From Pseudomonas profundi (lineage in GTDB: Bacteria > Pseudomonadota > Gammaproteobacteria > Pseudomonadales > Pseudomonadaceae), in the NCBI RefSeq assembly GCF_008638305.1, contig NZ_VTPZ01000008.1, forward strand, positions 168,376 through 207,481: a stretch of DNA of 39,106 bases. Direction: 5' to 3'. The notes below the pieces were generated by a model that did not search any database, was not told the DNA's origin, and saw only the letters and a list, made by a program, of their open reading frames with translations. Made by a program: the position numbers and the translations under genes. This document shows, in pieces, positions 1 through 8,390 of this stretch; within the stretch, counting starts at the first letter, position 1, and every line of letters begins with the position of its first letter.

Positions 1-21
1 GAAACGGGCTTCCGTCGCGGC

Positions 22-56
22 CGCAATGAAACGGCAACAGACCCTAGAGTGCAGTG
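22..56. repeat. copy A of a 35-bp element shared with 36866-36900
   Basis: This intergenic stretch upstream of rnd matches 36866-36900 at 27 of 35 positions by hand alignment, in the same orientation. The best conserved core is ATGAAACGG-x-AACAGAC. Both copies lie just upstream of a plus-strand gene. The identity of the element is unknown; it could be a dispersed intergenic repeat or a regulatory site. Confidence 0.45.
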
Positions 57-139
57 CGGCCAGAAGCGGATCGGGTATACTTGCGGCTGGTTTGGGGCTG
101 TTGACGTTTCGTCGGGGCTCGCCGCGAAACGAGGAAAAC

Positions 140-1276
140 ATGATGGAAGTGACCCAGGCGAAAACATTGTTTATTGATCGTAATGAAGTGCTCGCAGAGT
201 GGTGTGAGCGATGGCTCAAGTTACCCTATGTGGCGGTAGACACCGAGTTTGTACGCACCGAGACCTTCTACCCGATTGCTGGTTTGATCCAGATCGGCGA
301 TGGACAGCATGCTTATCTGATCGACCCGCTGGCTATCACCGAGTGGGCTCCCCTGGTCGAGCTGCTGGGCGCTCCCGGGGTGATCAAGGTGTTCCATTCC
401 TGCAGCGAAGATCTGGAAGTCTTTCATCATCTGTGTGGCGTGGTCCCACAACCGTTATTTGATACCCAGCTCGCGGCTGCCTATCTCGGCATGGACTTTT
501 CCATGGGCTATTCCCGGCTGGTAAAAGCCTTGCTCGATATCGAGCTGGCCAAGGACGAAACGCGATCGGACTGGCTGCAGCGGCCCCTGAGCCCGACGCA
601 GCTGCAGTACGCCGCAGACGATGCGCTGCACCTCGCGCAGATCTATGAACTCATGGCGCCGCGTATCGATGCAGCGGGTCTTACCTCCTGGTTGCTCAGC
701 GATACGGCGGAGCAGGGCAGTCATGTAGGGGTCTTGCAGGACCCTGACCAGGCATATCGGGGCATCAAGCAGGCCTGGCGTCTGAAGCCCGATGAACTGG
801 CCATACTCAAACTGCTCGCGGCATGGCGGGAGCGTGAAGCGCGGCAGCGGGATCAGGCGCGTAACCGTATCCTGCGCGAATCGGCGATGGTTCCGATTGC
901 ACAACGCCAGCCCGACTCGCTCCAGACACTTTCCAGAATCGAGGATATGCATCCTCGTTCGGTCCGACATGATGGTGAAATGGTGCTCGAGTTGGTCCGT
1001 CAGGGCCAGGCGATACCTCCATCCGAGTGGCCACAGCCTTTGCCCGAGCCGCTGCCGCCGGATGCCAATCGCCTGTTGAAGTCGCTGCGTAAGATTGGAC
1101 AGCGACATGCAGTCAAACTGAATATCGCGCCTGAATTGATGCTGCGCAAAAAAGTACTGGAAGCCATCGTGCGTACAGGTTATCCGGCGGGCCCTTACAG
1201 CCTGCCCGACGAATTGAATGGTTGGCGGCGCGAACTGATGGGCGCCGAATTACTGGACGTGGCTAACGCAGGTTGA
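140..1276 (+). CDS. rnd: ribonuclease D
   Basis: This is a 3'-5' exoribonuclease of the DEDD superfamily that trims 3' ends of tRNA precursors and other structured RNAs in the cytoplasm. The product is 378 aa, close to the usual RNase D length of about 375. The DEDD motifs are visible in order: DTEFVR (Exo I), [10 protein letters not shown] (Exo II) and [13 protein letters not shown] (Exo III). An HRDC-type region follows, beginning near [15 protein letters not shown]. The reading frame stays open upstream, but ATG 140 is preceded by GAGGAAA at 131-137 and gives the family's expected N-terminus, so I chose it; ATG 143 is equally possible. The stop lies 2 nt before the ycgL ATG, so the two genes are probably co-transcribed. 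A TATACT hexamer at 76-81 could be the -10 element, but no good -35 is visible. Confidence 0.96.
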   Translation: MMEVTQAKTLFIDRNEVLAEWCERWLKLPYVAVDTEFVRTETFYPIAGLIQIGDGQHAYLIDPLAITEWAPLVELLGAPGVIKVFHSCSEDLEVFHHLCGVVPQPLFDTQLAAAYLGMDFSMGYSRLVKALLDIELAKDETRSDWLQRPLSPTQLQYAADDALHLAQIYELMAPRIDAAGLTSWLLSDTAEQGSHVGVLQDPDQAYRGIKQAWRLKPDELAILKLLAAWREREARQRDQARNRILRESAMVPIAQRQPDSLQTLSRIEDMHPRSVRHDGEMVLELVRQGQAIPPSEWPQPLPEPLPPDANRLLKSLRKIGQRHAVKLNIAPELMLRKKVLEAIVRTGYPAGPYSLPDELNGWRRELMGAELLDVANAG

Positions 1277-1278
1277 GT

Positions 1279-1572
1279 ATGCAAATTGAAGTGTCGATTT
1301 ACCGTAGCAAGCGCAAGCCGGGGATGTATCTATACGTACCGAAGGAAACCGATCTGGAAGAGCTGCCCGGACATTTGTCGGTCGTTTTCGGCGTGCCGGA
1401 ACACGCCATGGATCTGGTCCTGACCGAGCAGCGCAAACTCGCGCGTGAAGACGTGCTCAAGGTGATGGATAACCTGAAAGCCCAGGGCTATCACTTGCAG
1501 ATGCCGCCTGAGCCTGAAGACTATCTGGTTCATCTGCCCGATGAGCTGCTGTACCGCAACGATCCGATCTAG
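1279..1572 (+). CDS. ycgL: YcgL domain protein
   Basis: This is a 97-aa cytoplasmic protein of the YcgL family (DUF709). Its role is not established. Family hallmarks visible are [13 protein letters not shown] near the N-terminus, the central [13 protein letters not shown] stretch, and the late [14 protein letters not shown] segment. A TTG six bases upstream overlaps the rnd stop, but ATG 1279 gives the usual family start. A GCAGG ribosome-binding sequence at 1268-1272 lies inside the end of rnd, which suggests translational coupling. rnd-ycgL adjacency is common in pseudomonads, where ycgN often follows. Here the next gene is instead a convergent decarboxylase. Confidence 0.9.
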   Translation: MQIEVSIYRSKRKPGMYLYVPKETDLEELPGHLSVVFGVPEHAMDLVLTEQRKLAREDVLKVMDNLKAQGYHLQMPPEPEDYLVHLPDELLYRNDPI

Positions 1573-1579
1573 CCGGCAC

Positions 1580-1614
1580 TGCTGGTAACAAGGCCCCGTT
1601 ACCTCAGACCAGCA
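1580..1614. terminator. possible shared hairpin between ycgL and the decarboxylase
   Basis: TGCTGGT at 1580-1586 can pair with ACCAGCA at 1608-1614, with an inner GTAAC/GTTAC pairing. It lies between convergent genes and overlaps the last codons of the decarboxylase. There is no clear T-run, so the call as a terminator is weak. Confidence 0.3.
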
Positions 1615-2827
1615 ACTCCACCACAGTCGGGTGTCCGAGAAAGGATGCCGGGCTGGCACTGGCGCCATAGGCGCCCGATTGCAACACCACCAGCCAGTCG
1701 CCCGGCGCAGCTTCGGGCAGGCTGACCTTGTCGGCAAGGATATCCAGAGGTGTGCACAGCGGGCCCTGGGCCGTCACTGTCTCGGTGGAGGGCAACCCGG
1801 CCTTGTTACCAATGAGCACGGGATAGTTCTTGCGCAGTACCTGACCGAAATTCCCCGAGTTGGCCAGATGATGATGCAGCCCGCCATCGCACATCAGGTA
1901 CGTCTGGCCGCGGCTTTCCTTGCGCTCGATCACGCGGCATACGTAATAGCCCGCTTCGCCAACCAGATAGCGGCCCAACTCCATGACCAGCCGGGTTTGG
2001 CCAAGCCAGTGGGTATTACCATCGATCAGGCTTTGTAGATGCTTGCCCACCGCCGGTAGGTCAAGCGCCTGTTCACCCGGAAAGTACGGAATACCCAGCC
2101 CGCCGCCCAGGTTGATCAGCTCGAACGGCTTGCCCCAGGCGTCGCTGAGGCGCTTGGCCAGGGCAAAGGTCTGTAGCTGGGCTTCTTCAATCGCCGCCTG
2201 ACGCAAATTCTGTGAGCCGCTGAATATATGCAGGCCGCAGAGCTGCAGCGGGCCGTCACGCAAGGTATCTAGCAGAGCGGGCATCTGCTCGGCGTCGATA
2301 CCGAAGGGTTTTGCACCCCCGCCCATCTTCATGCCGGAAGACTTGAGCTCGAAGTCGGGATTCACGCGCAGGGCGATGCGCGGCTGCAGGCCGAATTCCC
2401 CGGCGATCCGCCGGATGCGCGTCAGCTCCCCGGCGGATTCCACGTTCAACATGATACCGCTGGCGATCGCCGCAGCCAGCTCATGGTCGCCCTTGGCCGG
2501 GCCGGCAAAGCTGATTTCCTGCGGATCCATGGTGGTATCAAGTGCCGTGCGCAACTCGCCGATGGATGCGACATCCAGGCCGTCTACCTCGCTGGCCATG
2601 AGTTGCACGACTGCCGGCATCGGGTTGGCCTTGATTGCATAATGCAGCTCAATACAATCGGGCAGCGCGCTGCGCAACTCAGCCACCCGGCGCCGGATCA
2701 TGGCGCGATCATAGGCATAGAAGGGCGTCTGGCCGGCACGCAGGGTCAGTTGCTGCAGTGTCTGGCCGTTTATCAGTAGCTGATTGGACTGGACGGGCAG
2801 GTTGTCGAAAGCGGCGTGAGTGGTCAT
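1604..2827 (-). CDS. PLP-dependent decarboxylase, exosortase A-associated type (DAPDC/BtrK-like)
   Basis: This is a 407-aa fold-type III PLP decarboxylase of the diaminopimelate/ornithine decarboxylase superfamily. Visible features are the PLP lysine in HYAIKANP (K66), SGMKMGGGAKPFGID, the phosphate-binding LGGGLGIPYF near residue 240, ELGRYLVGEAG, and C358 in GPLCTPLD near the C-terminus where the family has its active-site Cys. It resembles the group annotated as exosortase A-associated decarboxylase (TIGR03099) more than true LysA. BtrK, a relative, decarboxylates a carrier-bound glutamate. Upstream in-frame ATGs exist, but ATG 2827 has AGGA 5 nt before it and avoids overlap with the previous gene. 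It lies 19 nt downstream of the DUF3820 gene and is probably in one operon with it and the ligase. The substrate is unknown; lysA is a less likely alternative. Confidence 0.82.
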   Translation of the reverse strand: MTTHAAFDNLPVQSNQLLINGQTLQQLTLRAGQTPFYAYDRAMIRRRVAELRSALPDCIELHYAIKANPMPAVVQLMASEVDGLDVASIGELRTALDTTMDPQEISFAGPAKGDHELAAAIASGIMLNVESAGELTRIRRIAGEFGLQPRIALRVNPDFELKSSGMKMGGGAKPFGIDAEQMPALLDTLRDGPLQLCGLHIFSGSQNLRQAAIEEAQLQTFALAKRLSDAWGKPFELINLGGGLGIPYFPGEQALDLPAVGKHLQSLIDGNTHWLGQTRLVMELGRYLVGEAGYYVCRVIERKESRGQTYLMCDGGLHHHLANSGNFGQVLRKNYPVLIGNKAGLPSTETVTAQGPLCTPLDILADKVSLPEAAPGDWLVVLQSGAYGASASPASFLGHPTVVELLV

Positions 2828-2846
2828 ATCTGTCCTGATGCGAAGG

Positions 2847-3077
2847 TCAAGGTCTGGCGCGGCGAACATCGCTACGCAGCGGATCAAGCAGGTACGACAG
2901 GCCGTTGTGGTCGATTTCCTGCATCAGCTCCAACAACCGGCCGATTTCTCCGGAGGGGAAGCCTTCCCGGGCAAACCAGTTCAGATAATGGCCAGGCAGA
3001 TCCGCAATGAGCCGGCCCTTGTATTTGCCGAAGGGCATCTCACGGGTCAGGAGTAGCTGCAGATCTTCCGGTTTCAT
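2847..3077 (-). CDS. DUF3820 family small protein
   Basis: This is a 76-aa protein with the DUF3820 signature MPFGKYKG followed by LPGHYLNWFAREGFP, then a short helical C-terminus. I recall that Pfam also labels the family a putative quorum-sensing-regulated factor; its function is not known. ATG 3077 is preceded by CAAGGT about 5 nt upstream and gives the MKPEDLQ start usual in the family. ATG 3095 in the same frame is the alternative and would add six residues. The gene sits between the AMP-forming ligase (39-nt gap) and the PLP decarboxylase (19-nt gap) on the same strand, so a shared transcript is likely. No carrier-protein serine motif is present, so it does not look like the missing acyl carrier protein. 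Confidence 0.85.
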   Translation of the reverse strand: MKPEDLQLLLTREMPFGKYKGRLIADLPGHYLNWFAREGFPSGEIGRLLELMQEIDHNGLSYLLDPLRSDVRRARP

Positions 3078-3115
3078 GGCATTACCTTGAGTCATCGGGG
3101 CCTGTTGAGCAGCGC

Positions 3116-4669
3116 TCAGGCGTGATTGAACTGTCGCGCGTAGCGTTGACGCAGCAGGCTTCGATCGTACTTGCCATTGGCATTGCGCGGAATGGTCTCG
3201 CACCAGATCCACGCCTGGGGCTGCATATAGTTGGGCAAGCGGGATTTCAGCCAGGTCTGCAGTTGCGCTTCGTTGTCCCGGTTGCCACGCAGCACAGCGA
3301 TGGCCGCCTGACCGAGGCTGGGATGCTCCGCCGCGGTAATAACCGCTTCATCTACCAGGCCGCTTTCAAGCAGTGTCTGTTCAATCTCGTCGGGGCTGAT
3401 CCGATAGCCGGAACATTTGATCTGCTCGTCGCGGCGGCCGACGAAGAACATGAAACCTTCAACATCGCGAAACACCCGATCGCCTGACCATACCGAGAGC
3501 TCCGGGATCGGCTGTTGATGTGGCTGACAGGGCGCGGGCCGGAAACGCTCGGCGGTACGGGCTGGGTCATTCCAGTAACCCATGCCGACCAGCGCTCCGC
3601 GGTGGACGAGCTCACCTTCCTCGCCGGCATCACACAGGCTGCCGTCTTCTCGCACCACGAGCACGTCGGCATTGGGAATGGCGATGCCGATGGAACCGGG
3701 TTTTTCATCAATCCGGTGTGGTGGCAGCCAGGTTGACCTGAAGGCTTCGGTCAGGCCGTACATGAGGTAGGGCAACGCCTGCGGCTGTGCAGCGCGCAGG
3801 GTCTGCAAGGTCGCTGCGGGCAGGCGGCCGCCGGAGTTGGTGAAATAACGCAGGCACCGGGCTTCATCCGGCCATTCCAGCTCGGCCAGCTGTTGCCAGA
3901 GTGGCGGTACACCGGCCAGGCCGGTGACTTGATAGCGTGCCACGGCCTTGATGACATCACGCGGTAGCAGATAGTCCAGCAATATCACACTGGCGCCACG
4001 CAGAAAGGCAGTGGTGAGTTGCGACAAACCGTAATCAAAGGATAACGGAAGTACCGCCAGTAGACGGTCTTCGGCGGTATTTTCGAGGTACTCGGCAACG
4101 CTCTGTGCGCCCACCAGCATATTGCGCTGGCTGAGCATGACGCCCTTGGGCTGACCGGTACTGCCGGAGGTGTAGAGCAACGCGGCCATATCGCTGTCGA
4201 TCGCCTTGCTCGGCTGCGGAGCCGCAGTCGGCAGATCTGCCCAGACAATGGTTCGAACCGGCAAATCGGCAGCCTTGTCGACCAGAATGACACCGCTCAG
4301 ATCACTGCAGTGAGCGATAGTGTCTTTCAGCTGGCCCGCCCGCTGGGCGCTTGTAACCAGCCAGCGAGCGCCTGCGTCTTGCAGAATGTGGCCAACCTGG
4401 GTGGCTTTGAGCTGCGGGTTGACCGGAACAAACACCGCGTCTGCGCGATTACTGCCAAAAAGCGCAATCACGGTTTCAGGTTGTTTTGGTAGGTAGACTG
4501 CAATCCGATCGTTACGCTGTATGCCCAAAGCCTGCAGGCTGCCGGCGAAGGCCTCGACGTCGTCCCGCAGCTGTGCGTAGTCGAGAACCTGATCGCGCCA
4601 TACAAGCGCGGGCGCACCCGCATTGCGGGTGCTGCTGTGCTCAATGAGTTGGTAAAGACGCGTAAGCAT
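3116..4669 (-). CDS. AMP-forming acyl/aminoacyl ligase, exosortase A-associated type
   Basis: This is a 517-aa ANL-superfamily adenylating enzyme. It should activate a carboxylate with ATP and pass it to a thiol (CoA or a carrier protein). Visible motifs are the P-loop YTSGSTGQPKGVM (from residue 166), YGLTEAFRSTWLPP, the hinge FVGRRDEQIKCSGYRISPDE, and the catalytic-lysine region PRNANGKYDR near the C-terminus. Overall it resembles the exosortase A system-associated ligase group (TIGR03098), normally found beside the decarboxylase type encoded two genes downstream. Together they suggest activation then decarboxylation of an amino acid, as proposed for BtrJ/BtrK. No carrier protein gene, exosortase or PEP-CTERM protein is visible in the window. 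The substrate cannot be read from the sequence. Confidence 0.82.
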   Translation of the reverse strand: MLTRLYQLIEHSSTRNAGAPALVWRDQVLDYAQLRDDVEAFAGSLQALGIQRNDRIAVYLPKQPETVIALFGSNRADAVFVPVNPQLKATQVGHILQDAGARWLVTSAQRAGQLKDTIAHCSDLSGVILVDKAADLPVRTIVWADLPTAAPQPSKAIDSDMAALLYTSGSTGQPKGVMLSQRNMLVGAQSVAEYLENTAEDRLLAVLPLSFDYGLSQLTTAFLRGASVILLDYLLPRDVIKAVARYQVTGLAGVPPLWQQLAELEWPDEARCLRYFTNSGGRLPAATLQTLRAAQPQALPYLMYGLTEAFRSTWLPPHRIDEKPGSIGIAIPNADVLVVREDGSLCDAGEEGELVHRGALVGMGYWNDPARTAERFRPAPCQPHQQPIPELSVWSGDRVFRDVEGFMFFVGRRDEQIKCSGYRISPDEIEQTLLESGLVDEAVITAAEHPSLGQAAIAVLRGNRDNEAQLQTWLKSRLPNYMQPQAWIWCETIPRNANGKYDRSLLRQRYARQFNHA

Positions 4670-4732
4670 GAGTCTGACCGGCTGAAAAAAGGCTGCCAGT
4701 TTACCTGATTCGCGCAGTCTCCACGGCCCGCA

Positions 4733-5134
4733 TTACCACGAGCGCTGGATATTTTTCTCGGAAATCTGCTCGTTCAGCGTCCAGTAATCGTACAAAACGC
4801 CAAGCAGGAACAGGCCACCCGTGAAGAAATAGATGATCGCGGTGATCCATTTGCCCAGATACAGACGGTGGGCGCCAAAAATACCCAGGAAGGTGAGCAG
4901 CACCCAGCTGAGATTGAAATTGACGGGGCCGCTGCGAAAGCGCCGATCGGCTTTATCGTCCATGGACGGAATCAGAAACAGGTCAACGATCCACCCGATG
5001 AAAAACAGACCCAGCGTGAAAAACCACAGCGTGCCGGTCCAGGGCTTGCCATAGTAGAACCGGTGAGCGCCCATGAACCCGAAGATCCACAGCAGGTAAC
5101 CGATGGTTTTGCTGTGGGTGTCAGAATATGCCAT
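4733..5134 (-). CDS. TM2-domain membrane protein with two TM2 repeats
   Basis: This is a 133-aa inner-membrane protein made of two TM2 units. Each has the G-x-x-GAHR-x-Y-x-G motif followed by two hydrophobic helices: GFMGAHRFYYGK (about residues 19-30) and GIFGAHRLYLGK (about residues 84-95). A polar linker with DDKADRRFRSG joins them. The role of TM2 proteins is not settled. The ATG is preceded by GAGGT at a normal distance. It is divergent from ycjX, with an 81-bp shared upstream region. The product ends 63 bp before the ligase start on the same strand, so read-through is possible but not indicated. Confidence 0.88.
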   Translation of the reverse strand: MAYSDTHSKTIGYLLWIFGFMGAHRFYYGKPWTGTLWFFTLGLFFIGWIVDLFLIPSMDDKADRRFRSGPVNFNLSWVLLTFLGIFGAHRLYLGKWITAIIYFFTGGLFLLGVLYDYWTLNEQISEKNIQRSW

Positions 5135-5215
5135 TAGTGCTACCTCAATTCCTTTTAGTCGTTATGCAATACTTAACTGCAGAACCTAACCATAAATGAT
5201 TACTGGAGCAGGTGC

Positions 5216-6574
5216 ATGGTAGTACGGAAAAAAAACGGCCTGGTACAGCAAGCGCGGGAGCAGGCCGGACGTTTGACTACCCAGCGATTGCGGGTCGGGG
5301 TGACCGGGCTCAGCGCTGCCGGTAAAACTACCTTCATCACCAGCCTGATCAATCAGCTGGAAAACCACCAGCGCGGCTTGCTGGCCAGGCGTGCTCCCTT
5401 CGACCGCCTGGAATCCGTCCGCTGGCAGCGTGATTCAGTCGAGCAGCCCTTTCCCTACCTCGAGGCGCTGCGCTCGCTGTCCCTCGATCCGGCCAGCTGG
5501 CCGGAATCCACCCGGGATCTGTCCCGTGTCGTGGTCGATCTGCGCTTTCGCTCGCAAGGATTACTCAAGAAGCTGCAAGGACCGCGGTCACTGCGGCTGG
5601 AAATCCTGGATTATCCGGGTGAATGGCTACTTGATCTGCCGTTGCTGCGCCTGAGTTATGGCCAGTGGTGCGAGCAGATGCGCAGCTGGCTGGATACCGA
5701 GCCGCGGCGCAGTCTGGCCGGGCCCCTGCGGGACGAGCTGATGGCCTTGCCCGCGGACAAGCCGCACGATCCCGAGCAATTGGCAAAGCTCACCGAAGAG
5801 TGGACGGCGTTCCTGCGACGTTGCCGCAGCGAGGCGGGACTGGCGCGCAATCAGCCGGGCCGGTTTCTATTGCCCGGCAGTGGCGTTGCACCGGAGATGC
5901 TGCGCTTTGTTCCGCTGTTATCAGCCAATCAGCACAGCAGTGGCGGCAAGGGGACCTGGTGGGCCGAATGCGAGGCGCGCTTCAATTATTATCGCGACTA
6001 CATCGTCAAGGGGTTCTACGACGAGCACTTCAGCCGGCTGGACCGGCAGATACTGCTGGTTGATATGCTGGCTCCGATGGATGCCGGCCAGCACGCGCTG
6101 AGCGACCTGAAAGCTGGCCTTGAATCAGTGCTCGAAAGTTTTCGCTATGGCCGCAACACCTTCTTCGAGCGGCTGTTCAAGCCGCGTATCAACCAGCTGG
6201 CGGTCTGCGCGACCAAGGTGGATCAGGTGGTACCCGGGCAACAGCGCGCTGTACAACAATGCCTGGAAGACCTGGTCACCGATAGCCTGTCAGAAGTCAG
6301 ACATGGTGGGGTGAAAGTGCGGGGCTTTCCGTTGGCAGCAATCCGTTCGACGCGTCAGGAGGGCGACGCGCTGGTGGCCGGGCTCGTCGGCAAAACCGGC
6401 TGGGTGCGCTATCAGCCCGGCAGCATTCCCGAACATCTGCCGTTGGATCTCCAGGTTGAAGGACCGGAGCTGCTCAAACTGCGGCCACCGCCTGGGCTAC
6501 ACCGCAACGAGCCCTTTCCCCATTACCGCATGGATGATCTGATCGGCTGGTTGGTCGACGGGAGCCAGGTATGA
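5216..6574 (+). CDS. ycjX: YcjX-like P-loop nucleotide-binding protein
   Basis: This is a 452-aa member of the YcjX/DUF463 family, predicted P-loop NTPases linked to envelope stress in enterics. The Walker A motif GLSAAGKTT lies near residues 30-38, and EILDYPGEWLLDLPLL resembles a G3/Walker B region. VCATKVDQV near residue 330 resembles an NKxD-type base-recognition segment. No membrane segments or signal peptide are seen. The start has GGAGCAGG upstream. The stop overlaps the ycjF start in an ATGA arrangement, so the two are translationally coupled. In enterobacteria ycjX and ycjF lie near the psp operon; no psp gene is visible here. The exact substrate and function are unknown. Confidence 0.92.
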   Translation: MVVRKKNGLVQQAREQAGRLTTQRLRVGVTGLSAAGKTTFITSLINQLENHQRGLLARRAPFDRLESVRWQRDSVEQPFPYLEALRSLSLDPASWPESTRDLSRVVVDLRFRSQGLLKKLQGPRSLRLEILDYPGEWLLDLPLLRLSYGQWCEQMRSWLDTEPRRSLAGPLRDELMALPADKPHDPEQLAKLTEEWTAFLRRCRSEAGLARNQPGRFLLPGSGVAPEMLRFVPLLSANQHSSGGKGTWWAECEARFNYYRDYIVKGFYDEHFSRLDRQILLVDMLAPMDAGQHALSDLKAGLESVLESFRYGRNTFFERLFKPRINQLAVCATKVDQVVPGQQRAVQQCLEDLVTDSLSEVRHGGVKVRGFPLAAIRSTRQEGDALVAGLVGKTGWVRYQPGSIPEHLPLDLQVEGPELLKLRPPPGLHRNEPFPHYRMDDLIGWLVDGSQV

Positions 6575-7614
6575 ATCAAGACGAAATGCGGCGCGAGAAG
6601 ACCCGGATTCTGGAATCCTGGGAGCAGCCTGCCACCGAGGCTGAGCTCACACGGACCCGCATTATTGGCGAAGCCAGCATGACGCCGCGTGAGCAGGAAA
6701 TCGCGGAAGAATTACCTCTGCCTGGCGCAATCAACGCACCACCTTTGAGCCCCTGGCCGCGTCGTTTATGGCGCGCAGCAGTGGGTGTCGCACTCGGTGG
6801 CGCCGTCTACGAATGGTCTACCTGGACACTGGCTGCCTGGCAATGGCATCCCGTGGCTGGCGGTCTGCTCGGCGCCCTGGGTGTCGGTATTGCTGGCACG
6901 GGTGTAATGGCTTGGCGCGATCTGCGCCGGCAGCGCGGACGGCTCACTGAACTCGAGCAGTTGCGTCTGGAAATGCAGGCCGCGCTGGCGGATCCCCGGG
7001 AGCGGCTGGCTGTGGACTGGCTGGATCGCCTGCAGCAGCTCTACGCCAATACACCCCTGGCGTCGCGCATGCGCATCGCCTGCGCCGACCTCGATGGCTC
7101 TCACGGCGCCGACGAGGTGAGCAGGCGCTTGAATCTGTTGTTTTACCAGCCACTGGACATGCAAGCGCGGCAGATGGTGCGCCGCGGCGCCATCGGCACC
7201 GGCATGCTGGTGGCGACCAGCCCCTGGGTGGCGGTGGATCTGCTTCTGGTCGTCTGGCGGAACTTGCGCATGATGCAGCGCGTAGCTGTGTGTTTCGGAT
7301 TGCCGATGGGCCAGCTTGGACGTTGGCGACTGGCGCGGCATGTGCTGCGTAATATTGCGCTGGCCGGTGGTACCGAGATGGCCATCGGCGCGCTGAGCGA
7401 CAGCTTGTTGTCGGGGATCATGGAAAAACTGGCTGCCCGTATCGGACAGGGGATCGGTGTCGGCTTGTATAGCGCCAGGCTGGGTCACTTTACCCTGGAT
7501 CTGTGCCGGGCGGTGCCACTGCCAGACCGTCAGATGCTGGCCGAAGACAACCGCGGCATTATCAATGGAATTCGGGAACGGTTAGGCAAGGTCAAGGATG
7601 AACAAACCCCATAA
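6571..7614 (+). CDS. ycjF: YcjF/DUF697 family inner-membrane protein
   Basis: This is a 347-aa protein of the YcjF (TIGR01620) family carrying a C-terminal DUF697 domain. The N-terminal 65 residues are polar. Two membrane segments follow: one around LWRAAVGVALGGAVYEW, one around VAGGLLGALGVGIAGTGVMA. A helical region and the DUF697 part come next, beginning near ARQMVRRGAIGTGMLVATSP. It starts within the ycjX stop (4-nt overlap) and overlaps the next gene by 17 nt, so the three genes form a tight operon. It probably works with YcjX at the inner membrane, inferred from constant pairing; the biochemical role is unknown. Confidence 0.9.
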   Translation: MNQDEMRREKTRILESWEQPATEAELTRTRIIGEASMTPREQEIAEELPLPGAINAPPLSPWPRRLWRAAVGVALGGAVYEWSTWTLAAWQWHPVAGGLLGALGVGIAGTGVMAWRDLRRQRGRLTELEQLRLEMQAALADPRERLAVDWLDRLQQLYANTPLASRMRIACADLDGSHGADEVSRRLNLLFYQPLDMQARQMVRRGAIGTGMLVATSPWVAVDLLLVVWRNLRMMQRVAVCFGLPMGQLGRWRLARHVLRNIALAGGTEMAIGALSDSLLSGIMEKLAARIGQGIGVGLYSARLGHFTLDLCRAVPLPDRQMLAEDNRGIINGIRERLGKVKDEQTP

Positions 7615-8296
7615 ATCACGGCAGCGCTGGTTGATGGAGCGCTGGCTGGCGAAGCGTCGACAAACGCTGATCAAGCGTTGGGAAGCGCTTCAGAACCAGC
7701 TGATGCCGGCCGACTGGACCGCTCGTTGCGCTCGCATGATGGCAATCCCTGATGCGGAGGTGTCCAGCTGGAAGCCACGGCCAGGCTCCAGCAGTGCCGA
7801 GCTCGGGTTGCTGGTGCAAGCCTTGCCGCTCCATCAGCGCCGCTGGCTGGCCAGTCTGCTTGATGCGCCGAGTGCCGGGGCCAATACGCTGATAGAGGCG
7901 ATTGAGCGGCTACAACTGGATTGGCGGGTGCGGCTCGATCCGTTGCACAGTCATCGCGAATATGCCGCGCAGCTTGTCGTGCTTGCCCGGCAGCTGGATC
8001 TGCAACCTGCCGCCGAGTCTGCCTATCTGGAAAATGAGCAGAAGATATACCCGGCCATCGATGTGTTGTTGTTCGAATCGTTACCGCTCAGGCTGCGTAC
8101 GGTCATGCTTGAGCGCTACCCGCCTGGCTCCGGTAAATATGTGGGCTGGTGGCAGGATCAATTGCTCGCACGGGCGGGCGAACCCGGATCTGCACTGGAT
8201 GGGCTGGGTGAGAATGATTGGCCAGAACTCCCCGCAGCCTGGCTGGCGCTCGGCTGGTTATGCGGCTTGCGGTTGATCACAGACGATGCGCGATAA
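7598..8296 (+). CDS. uncharacterised protein, third gene of the ycjX-ycjF operon
   Basis: I do not recognise this 232-aa protein. It has no signal peptide, no convincing membrane segment and no known catalytic motif. The first 40 residues are strongly basic and helical, with many Arg, Lys and Trp. The rest is Leu-, Trp- and Arg-rich and mostly helical; a YPPGSGKYVGWWQDQLL stretch might be taken for a P-loop but does not fit GxxxxGK[ST]. The start ATG 7598 is preceded by AGGCAAGG 6 nt upstream, inside ycjF, and overlaps ycjF by 17 nt. Coupling to ycjXF suggests a function with those two proteins. The absence of rare codons or composition shifts argues that it is a native gene. Confidence 0.75.
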   Translation: MNKPHKSRQRWLMERWLAKRRQTLIKRWEALQNQLMPADWTARCARMMAIPDAEVSSWKPRPGSSSAELGLLVQALPLHQRRWLASLLDAPSAGANTLIEAIERLQLDWRVRLDPLHSHREYAAQLVVLARQLDLQPAAESAYLENEQKIYPAIDVLLFESLPLRLRTVMLERYPPGSGKYVGWWQDQLLARAGEPGSALDGLGENDWPELPAAWLALGWLCGLRLITDDAR

Positions 8297-8390
8297 GGCG
8301 TCATTCCGCGAATCGATGATGGAACGGGAGCCTTTGCTGCTCTGGCAGGATCACCTAACATGCTGAAAACATTCATGAAGAGAGACGACC

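Noticed and set aside
455..1108. 217-codon minus-strand frame inside rnd
   Set aside because: Lies wholly within the DEDD and HRDC coding region of RNase D and resembles no family; a shadow frame.
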